DNA of 64,000 nt from assembly GCA_017550285.1 (NCBI GenBank), contig JAFZPP010000016.1:62001-126000 (forward strand). Reading direction: 5' to 3'. The DNA comes from Oscillospiraceae bacterium. GTDB taxonomy: Bacteria; Bacillota; Clostridia; Oscillospirales; Ruminococcaceae. A program made the translations under genes and the position numbers. The notes beneath the pieces are model-generated. The model had not been told where the DNA came from, did not search any database, and was given only the letters and a program-made list of their open reading frames with translations. Positions 58,081 through 64,000 of this stretch are shown piece by piece; positions within the stretch are counted from its first letter, which is position 1, and every line of letters begins with the position of its first letter.

Positions 58081-59673
58081 TTGCCTACTATGGAAGAAGA
58101 AATCCGGCGCAGAAGAACTTTTGCGATCATTTCACATCCGGATGCCGGTAAAACGACCCTGACCGAAAAGCTGCTGCTTTACGGCGGTGCGATTGCAATG
58201 GCAGGTGCCGTAAAAGGAAAAAAGAATGCACGCCATGCAGTATCTGACTGGATGGAAATTGAGAAACAGCGCGGTATTTCTGTTACTTCGTCTGTCATGC
58301 AGTTTGAATATGACGGCTGCTGTATCAATATTCTTGACACGCCGGGACATCAGGATTTTTCGGAGGATACCTACCGCACGCTCATGGCTGCCGATGCCGC
58401 GATCATGGTCATTGATGCGGCAAAAGGCGTCGAGCCGCAGACCAGAAAGCTGTTCCATGTCTGCGTGATGCGGCATATCCCGATTTTTACGTTTGTCAAT
58501 AAAATGGACCGTGAAGCGCAGAATCCGTTTGATCTGCTCGAAGAGATCGAACGTGAGCTCGGCATCAAAACCTATGCAGTAAACTGGCCGATTGGCTGCG
58601 GCAAGGATTTCCGCGGCGTTTTTGATCTGGAAACGAGGCATATTCTCTCCTTTGAGGGGACAGGCGGTATGCATACCGTCTCGCAGACTGAGGTCACGCC
58701 GGATGATCCTGCGCTGGCGGCGCTGATCGGAAAGGATAACCATGCACAGCTGGCTGAGGATATCGAACTGCTCGACGGTGCATCCGAGGAATTCGATATT
58801 CAGGCGATTCATTCCGGAGAACTCTCTCCGGCGTTTTTCGGTTCTGCACTGACAAATTTCGGTGTTGAACCGTTCCTGAAGCGTTTTCTCGAACTCACGC
58901 CGCCGCCGCTCGCACGCAATGTCGCAGACGGCGGAACTGTCTCGCCGTTTGATGAGAGCTTTTCTGCGTTCGTTTTCAAGATTCAGGCGAATATGAATAA
59001 GGCGCATCGTGACCGTGTAACATTTCTGCGTATCTGCTCAGGAAAGTTTACAAGAGATATGGAAGTATATCATGTGCAGGGCGACAAGAAAATGCGCCTT
59101 TCTCAGCCGCAGATGATGATGGCTGAGAACCGCGAGATTATTGATGAGGCTTTTGCCGGAGATATTATCGGCGTTTTCGATCCCGGTATCTTCTCAATCG
59201 GCGATACGATCTGTGCACCGAATAAGAAAGTATGCTTTGAGGGAATTCCGACCTTTGCACCGGAGCATTTTGCGAGGGTACGCCATAAGGATACAATGAA
59301 GCGCAAGCAGTTTGTCAAGGGCGTTATGCAGATTGCGCAGGAAGGTGCCATTCAGATTTTCCATGAACCGGAAACCGGTATGGAAGAGGTGATTGTCGGC
59401 GTGGTCGGCGTCCTGCAATTTGAGGTATTTGAGCATCGGATGCGGACGGAATACAATGTTGAGATTATTCGTGAGCCGTTGAGCTATCAGTATATCCGCT
59501 GGATCGGCGGAATCCCGACTGACAAGAAACCGCAGCTGATCATCAGCGAGGATACGAAATTGGTGCAGGATTTCCGAGACCAGTATCTCCTGCTTTTTAC
59601 CAGCGAATGGAATATCCGCTGGGCACTTGAACGCAACGAAGGTCTGGAACTTCGTGATTTCAGCAAAAACTAA
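58081..59673 (+). CDS. prfC: Peptide chain release factor 3
   Basis: 530 residues, normal length. GTPase that recycles RF1/RF2 from ribosomes after termination. G1 SHPDAGKTT, switch II DTPGHQDFSEDT, G4 NKMDRE, followed by RF3-type domains 2 and 3. The start is TTG at 58081, seven bases from GGAGGA; the ATG three codons later is too far. Single gene with its own promoter and terminator. Confidence 0.97.
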   Translation: MPTMEEEIRRRRTFAIISHPDAGKTTLTEKLLLYGGAIAMAGAVKGKKNARHAVSDWMEIEKQRGISVTSSVMQFEYDGCCINILDTPGHQDFSEDTYRTLMAADAAIMVIDAAKGVEPQTRKLFHVCVMRHIPIFTFVNKMDREAQNPFDLLEEIERELGIKTYAVNWPIGCGKDFRGVFDLETRHILSFEGTGGMHTVSQTEVTPDDPALAALIGKDNHAQLAEDIELLDGASEEFDIQAIHSGELSPAFFGSALTNFGVEPFLKRFLELTPPPLARNVADGGTVSPFDESFSAFVFKIQANMNKAHRDRVTFLRICSGKFTRDMEVYHVQGDKKMRLSQPQMMMAENREIIDEAFAGDIIGVFDPGIFSIGDTICAPNKKVCFEGIPTFAPEHFARVRHKDTMKRKQFVKGVMQIAQEGAIQIFHEPETGMEEVIVGVVGVLQFEVFEHRMRTEYNVEIIREPLSYQYIRWIGGIPTDKKPQLIISEDTKLVQDFRDQYLLLFTSEWNIRWALERNEGLELRDFSKN

Positions 59674-59678
59674 TATGG

Positions 59679-59717
59679 AAACCGCCTGTGTACAAACTGC
59701 GTACACAGGCGGTTTTT
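59679..59717. terminator. Convergent terminator after prfC
   Basis: AAACCGCCTGTGTAC (59679-59693) pairs with GTACACAGGCGGTTT, then TTC. It serves prfC and perhaps the convergent membrane protein gene. Confidence 0.92.
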
Positions 59718-59731
59718 CGGTTATGATAGGT

Positions 59732-61554
59732 TCAATTCAGGATCGGAATATCTGTATCAGGAATAACCGTCAGATTCAATTTATCGGCGATTTCCTTCCG
59801 AACGTAAATCGCTGAATAGCCGGTTCTGGTTTTGCCTAATTTCCAGCTCATGGCGTATGTATCAAGATATACACGCTTATAATCAGCTTCTTTGACGGCT
59901 TCCTCTCCCCAGATCGGCGTCAGATAATAGTGTTCAAGATTTTCAAAAAGCGCAGACCCGATTAGGACATCAGGCTGACCGATTTGCTTACAGCGTTCAA
60001 CAAACTCCTGATATTCTTCATCGCTCAGGATGCGATGCTCCGTGTAAGCGCGCGACGAATCAGGATTCAGCGTATAGTCAACGGTATTATGCCCCATATA
60101 CGCATTGATCGGTTCCGTACAAGGCATGACACCGGGCATATAATATTCAACCTCAGGGAAATAGAAGAAATAGGATGATGAATTTCTGTCAGGCGCCTGT
60201 TCATCGTCGGATTTATCAACCGTTGACCAGGAACTCAGTATATTGTACTGTTCCAGCTGATATTTCTTGATAAAATCAGCTTCGTGTTTACCAATCGAAT
60301 AATTCCACTGCCAATCATGAACACATGCGACGAATCCGTACAGAATCGAAACAAGCATGCATAACGCCGCAAAGTTTACAGTGCCGGATCTGATAATTCT
60401 TTGATTTGAAAACTTGCAGGGACGGTCTTCTTTGGAGGAGAACGTGATCATCAACCAGAATATCATATAAAGGAAGGGGATTCCGATGTGATGCTGATAA
60501 AAATATACAACAGATGAAAAGCCTGCAAACAACAGTGTCGGAATCCAGTAGTAAAGCAGCGTGTTTTTCTTGTAACCGTAGTAACTGATAAAGAATAACA
60601 CCATTGCGCCGACAAGAGCACAGGGAATCACGGATGCTGCATTGGTATAAACATATTTCAGAAGGCACTGGAAAGCAAAAATGTTCGTCAATACGCTTTC
60701 GATCGGCATAATAAAGACACAGTAAACAATACGGAACAGGAAGGAGTTTGTATCTCCTTCACTCACCATTGCAAAGGTTTGTTTGTTCGGGAGAAATTCC
60801 CAGATCATCAGAAGTACGGCAACGAGCAGAACCGCAAGCAGATAAAACCGTTTATCCTTGAGAATGGACATAAGATTCTTTGCAGTGATCTTTTCGCGCA
60901 GAATCTCAATGCTCCATACAATGCAGATTCCGCCCGCAACAATGATTCCGTAGGCGCTTGTCATACAGAGCAGCAGCAGACAGAGCACATATCGAAACGG
61001 TTTCTGATTTCGTTCATTGTGATTCAGTCCGAGCAGAAGCAGCGCCAGAGCCATAACACAATAGTGCCTTGTTATGACCGCATACTGATAAATCAGGAAG
61101 AAACTGAAAGGCAGTGTCAGCCGGACGATTCTCGGCAGCGGATTCTTTCTCAGAAGAAGAAATACAAAAAGGCCCATGAAAGCATAACTGATGATCGTCA
61201 TAGACAGATGATACGGCATTCCGAGCTTTGCAAAGACCGCAAGCAGCAGATGCCAGAACGGCGGATGCCCTTCAAGCGGCGGAATCGTCGTCAATATTTC
61301 ACGGATCGTTGCATTTTTCGCAATTTGCCATGAAACAGCTTCATCAAACCAGCGCTCATGGAGCGCCGATGTCACAAAGAATATGACCGACCACAGTATA
61401 GTATAAATACGAAAAATTCCGGCAGATTGCCTTTCTTCTGCTCTGTATTATTTGCGAGCCGGATAATTTTATCCGACAGAGATTGCAGCTTGTCAAGCAG
61501 CGGTGTTGCCTGCTGTCCGCTGTTTTGACTGACCTTTGCAGCACTTTTACTCAT
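59732..61554 (-). pseudogene. GT-C-like integral membrane glycosyltransferase with a frameshift
   Basis: Two open frames that belong together. The first starts at ATG 61554 (AGAGGTG upstream), encodes MSKSAAKVSQNSG to NLPEFF, and ends at 61372 after a frame change. The second (from 61375, GTG) runs 547 residues to 59732. Adding one T to the T5 run at 61412-61416 gives LPEFFRIYTILWSVIFFVTS, joining a complete first membrane helix to HERWFDEAVSW. The protein has about ten helices, an early DE motif near HERWFDEA and a C-terminal soluble domain (about 385-547), as in GT-C glycosyltransferases. Could be a pseudogene, slippage, or sequencing error. Confidence 0.7.
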
Positions 61555-61582
61555 TCCAATTCACCTCTGTCTGTATCAAATG

Positions 61583-62500
61583 TTACTTCAGGAATCCGTT
61601 GATAATCTGTTCCTCAGCCTCTGCTTCCGTCAGACCGAGGGTCATCAGCTTGATCAGCTGATCACCTGCGATCTTACCGATTGCAGCTTCATGCACCAGT
61701 GCAGCGTCAATATTGTTCGCTTCGAGGGAAGGAACTGCAAGGATTTTGCCTTGATCCATAATAATCGAATCGCATTCGGTATGACCGCTGCACGCAGCGT
61801 TTCCTGCGATGCACATATCGAGCTTCTGATAGGAGCTGTCCCGCGCAACCGAACGGGATACAACATCTGCACTGGAGCCGTCTCCGTTGAGTTCGACCTT
61901 GTAAATACTCAGTGCATGCTGTTCACCGTGGGTCATCAGGCGTTCATGGACAATGAGTTTTGCATCGGCAGCGAGCTTTGCGATTGTTGTGCGCGATGTC
62001 GAATCCACACCTTTGATCTGAACCATTTCCATTTCGCAGGTGCTGCCTTCCTCCATATATACTTCCGTAACAGGATTCAGGATGCGCTTGCCGTCGCCGC
62101 TGCCGGATCCGTAATGCTTTTCAACATAGCGGATTTTTGCGTTTTTGCCGATATAGAAACGGTGAACGCCGTCATGCTCGGAATCCTGCGTGCCGCAGTT
62201 ATCAATGCCGCATCCTGCAACAATCAGCACATCACTGTTTTCGCCGATATAGAAATCGTTGTAAACGGTTTCTTTCAGTCCGCTTTCACTCAGCACAACC
62301 GGAATGTGTACGCTTTCCTTTCGGGTATTCGGCTTGATGCGGATATCAATGCCGCTGACATCAGTTTTAGAGATAATCTCAATATTTGCGGTGGACTTTC
62401 TGCCTACGGATTCACCGTTTGCACGCAGATTATAAGCGCCCTCCGGGATATCATGCAGGTCAGCGACCTCCTGCAAAAGCTGTTTCTGAATAGCATCCAT
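61583..62500 (-). CDS. SufB/SufD-family Fe-S scaffold protein (minimal type)
   Basis: 305 residues, shorter than E. coli SufB (about 495). It has the SufBD beta-helix core: YIGENSDVLIVAGCGIDNCG, MEEGSTCEMEMVQIKG, LNGDGSSADVVSRSVARD and AALVHEAAIGKIAGDQL. With the SufC gene 14 bases upstream it forms a two-gene SufBC system, like minimal Fe-S systems of archaea and clostridia. ATG follows GAGGAGG. The frameshifted membrane protein gene follows after 28 bases. Confidence 0.9.
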   Translation of the reverse strand: MDAIQKQLLQEVADLHDIPEGAYNLRANGESVGRKSTANIEIISKTDVSGIDIRIKPNTRKESVHIPVVLSESGLKETVYNDFYIGENSDVLIVAGCGIDNCGTQDSEHDGVHRFYIGKNAKIRYVEKHYGSGSGDGKRILNPVTEVYMEEGSTCEMEMVQIKGVDSTSRTTIAKLAADAKLIVHERLMTHGEQHALSIYKVELNGDGSSADVVSRSVARDSSYQKLDMCIAGNAACSGHTECDSIIMDQGKILAVPSLEANNIDAALVHEAAIGKIAGDQLIKLMTLGLTEAEAEEQIINGFLK

Positions 62501-62514
62501 GACTGACCGCCTCC

Positions 62515-63243
62515 TCAGGATAATTTCCGGCAGACATCTGCTGCGTACTGTGTGCCGATGATCGAGGGCAGAATCTGCTCCTTCGGTCCCTGCTTTTCGA
62601 TTTTGCCGTCAGCAAGGACGATGATTTCATCTGCGATATTGAGAATTCGTTCCTGATGTGAAATGACAAGAATCGTGCGATCCTTTGCAGTTTCGCGCAT
62701 CTTCTCAAAGATGCGGATGAGATTCTGGAAACTCCAGAGGTCAATACCGGCTTCCGGCTCGTCAAAGATTGCGAGTTTAACATTACGTGCAAGAATCGTT
62801 GCGATCTCAATGCGCTTCAATTCACCGCCGGAGAGCGATGCATTGACCTCGCGGTGGATGTAATCCTTTGCGCAAAGTCCGACCTCAGACAGGTATTCGC
62901 AGGCTTCTGCAATCGTAATCTGCTTGCCGGATGCGATCCGAAGCAGATCGAGTACGGTAAGACCCTTGAAACGAACCGGCTGCTGAAACGCAAAACCGAT
63001 GCCGAGGTTTGCACGGCCTGTAATCGAAAGATTGGTGATATCCTGCCCCTGATAGAGAATGGTACCAGCAGTTGCAGGTTCGATACCGGCAATGATCTTG
63101 GCAAGTGTCGATTTACCGCCGCCGTTCGGACCGGTAATCACAATAAATTTGCTTTTATCAATATGCAGACTGATATCACGGATGATTTCTGCTTTTCCGT
63201 CATTCGATTCCGCGTGAAATGCGATATGATTTAATTGCAGCAT
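62515..63243 (-). CDS. sufC: SufC-type ATPase
   Basis: 242 residues. ABC-type ATPase of Fe-S cluster assembly: Walker A GPNGGGKSTLAK, Q-loop FQQPVRF, signature LSGGELKRIEIA, Walker B LAIFDEPEAGIDLWS and the switch His in ISHQERIL. ATG at 63243 follows GAAAGGAG; the GTG three codons earlier overlaps that site. It is the first gene of the operon, transcribed from its own promoter. Confidence 0.95.
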   Translation of the reverse strand: MLQLNHIAFHAESNDGKAEIIRDISLHIDKSKFIVITGPNGGGKSTLAKIIAGIEPATAGTILYQGQDITNLSITGRANLGIGFAFQQPVRFKGLTVLDLLRIASGKQITIAEACEYLSEVGLCAKDYIHREVNASLSGGELKRIEIATILARNVKLAIFDEPEAGIDLWSFQNLIRIFEKMRETAKDRTILVISHQERILNIADEIIVLADGKIEKQGPKEQILPSIIGTQYAADVCRKLS

Positions 63244-63284
63244 AATCTGCACTCCTTTCGTTTTTTGATATGGTATTACACTAT

Positions 63285-63313
63285 ATTATATCAAAAATCG
63301 GGCAATTCGGCAA
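63285..63313 (-). promoter_or_regulatory. Promoter of the sufCB operon
   Basis: Minus strand TTGCCG (63308-63313), 17 bases, TATAAT (63285-63290). Confidence 0.72.
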
Positions 63314-63413
63314 CAAAAACTCGAATTTTCTGAGATTCAACTAAACAGGCTGTGAAAGATTCCTGAATTATGTGTATTTTGCGGATGCAGATTCTTTTTA
63401 TACGCAGCAAAGC

Positions 63414-63439
63414 AAAAACCGGTATCCGAAGATACCGGT
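63414..63439 (-). terminator. Terminator of the histidine kinase gene
   Basis: Minus strand ACCGGTATC pairs with GATACCGGT around the stable TTCG loop, then TTTT. It lies eight bases after the kinase stop. Confidence 0.9.
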
Positions 63440-63446
63440 CTGCATC

Positions 63447-64000
63447 TTATTTGATTTGTATTTGTGCAATAAACTGCCGGTTTTCCGATTTCACGCGGAA
63501 CCGCAAGCCGTTCAGCGTCATGATCTGTTTTACGATTGACAGTCCCATGCCGCTTCCGGTACGCGCACCTCTTGCCTGATCGCCTTTGACAAACGGCTCG
63601 CTGATCGCGTCTGTATCGGTTGTATCGGCGATATCATTCCGGATTGTCAGCGATTTGTCATCCGCTGTGATTTCGATTCTGCCGCCCTGCGGTGTATAAC
63701 GCACGGCATTGTCAATCAGATTGCCGATTGCCTGCGTCATGGTTGCTTCGTTGCAGGAGGCTGTACATTTTCCGGAGCAAGTGAGTGTGATCTCTTTTTC
63801 TGCAATCGGTTCCGCAAAGCGCTCTGCTGTAACATTTGCAATCTGCACCAGATCGACTGTTGTTTTCTCAGCAGAAGACATCTGCTCGAGCTTTGCAAGA
63901 TCAAGCACATCCGCGATGATGCGGTCCATGTACTGCGCGTTTTCGAGGATTGCATCAGCATATTTTTCACGCTTCTCCGTGTGTACGTTCTCTTGCAGAT
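63447..64000 (-). CDS. Sensor histidine kinase, C-terminal part
   Basis: The open frame continues past the right edge (frame open to 64000), so the N-terminal sensor and H box lie outside. Seen are the end of the dimerisation domain (REKYADAILENAQYMDRII), the N box NLIDNAVRYTPQGG, a G1-type loop with reduced consensus (NDIADTTD), and G2 GSGMGLSIVKQI. The HATPase domain is complete. A response regulator is expected upstream, beyond the window. Confidence 0.9.
   Translation of the reverse strand, partial: LQENVHTEKREKYADAILENAQYMDRIIADVLDLAKLEQMSSAEKTTVDLVQIANVTAERFAEPIAEKEITLTCSGKCTASCNEATMTQAIGNLIDNAVRYTPQGGRIEITADDKSLTIRNDIADTTDTDAISEPFVKGDQARGARTGSGMGLSIVKQIMTLNGLRFRVKSENRQFIAQIQIK

Overview
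The window is chromosomal DNA from a fibre-degrading Firmicute, most likely a cellulosome-forming Ruminococcus of the R. flavefaciens / R. champanellensis type. The evidence is five genes with closely related dockerins (a shared DVSDAVLLARF-like first repeat and a second repeat ending in IAKxI), modular GH9, GH10 and GH43 enzymes with Thr-rich linkers, a candidate single-cohesin lipoprotein, and Firmicute-style promoters and ribosome binding sites. The species is an inference from gene content; no rRNA or marker phylogeny is available here.

Layout. 1-6.9 kb: an arginine biosynthesis cluster on the minus strand (argG, argH, small membrane protein, argC, argJ, argB, a lipoprotein, argD cut by the left edge), with a consensus promoter and two palindromes upstream of argG. 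6.95-9.2 kb: a membrane-anchored dockerin-CAP protein, hpt, and tRNA-Pro(TGG). 9.3-13.8 kb: surface proteins (Thr-rich anchored protein, CotH-type lipoprotein, patatin, small anchored protein). 14-18.4 kb: tRNA-Pro(GGG), two DUF805 proteins, glycogen phosphorylase, a YitT transporter-like protein. 18.6-21.9 kb: a histone-H1-like Lys/Ala protein, an EamA transporter, and an ECF sigma/anti-sigma pair. 22-27.5 kb: divergent dockerin enzymes GH43 and GH9-CBM3c. 27.5-37 kb: DUF1294, a clostripain-family protease, and a five-gene operon (DUF2156, YkgJ-type, pepD, sbcD, sbcC). 37-44.3 kb: a two-component system, a GH10 xylanase with CBM22-like, CBM9 and dockerin modules, a thioredoxin-fold lipoprotein and a GHL10 lipoprotein. 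44.4-49.6 kb: a MoxR-DUF58-cohesin lipoprotein operon divergent from a second GH9-dockerin enzyme. 49.7-59.7 kb: housekeeping genes (metallophosphoesterase, asparaginase, nth, prfC), a T-box-controlled XRE-cupin-acyl-CoA synthetase fusion, and an asparagine synthetase lacking its glutaminase nucleophile. 59.7-64 kb: a frameshifted GT-C-like membrane protein, a minimal SufB/SufC pair, and a histidine kinase cut by the right edge.

How the parts fit. The dockerin enzymes attack cellulose (GH9), xylan (GH10) and arabinan side chains (GH43). The cohesin lipoprotein would offer a membrane-anchored docking point for dockerins, next to a MoxR/DUF58 pair often linked to cell-envelope assembly. The sigma/anti-sigma pair beside the GH43/GH9 locus could connect an outside signal to expression. 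Glycogen phosphorylase serves storage carbon. The T-box acyl-CoA synthetase fits the known need of rumen ruminococci to build amino acids from branched-chain or aromatic acids.

Most promising for new biology: the cohesin lipoprotein operon; the T-box/XRE-cupin-acyl-CoA synthetase; hairpins at the predicted 5' ends or ribosome binding sites of all four glycoside hydrolase mRNAs with dockerins; and the AsnB without its catalytic cysteine. No CRISPR array, insertion sequence, prophage or rRNA operon was seen.
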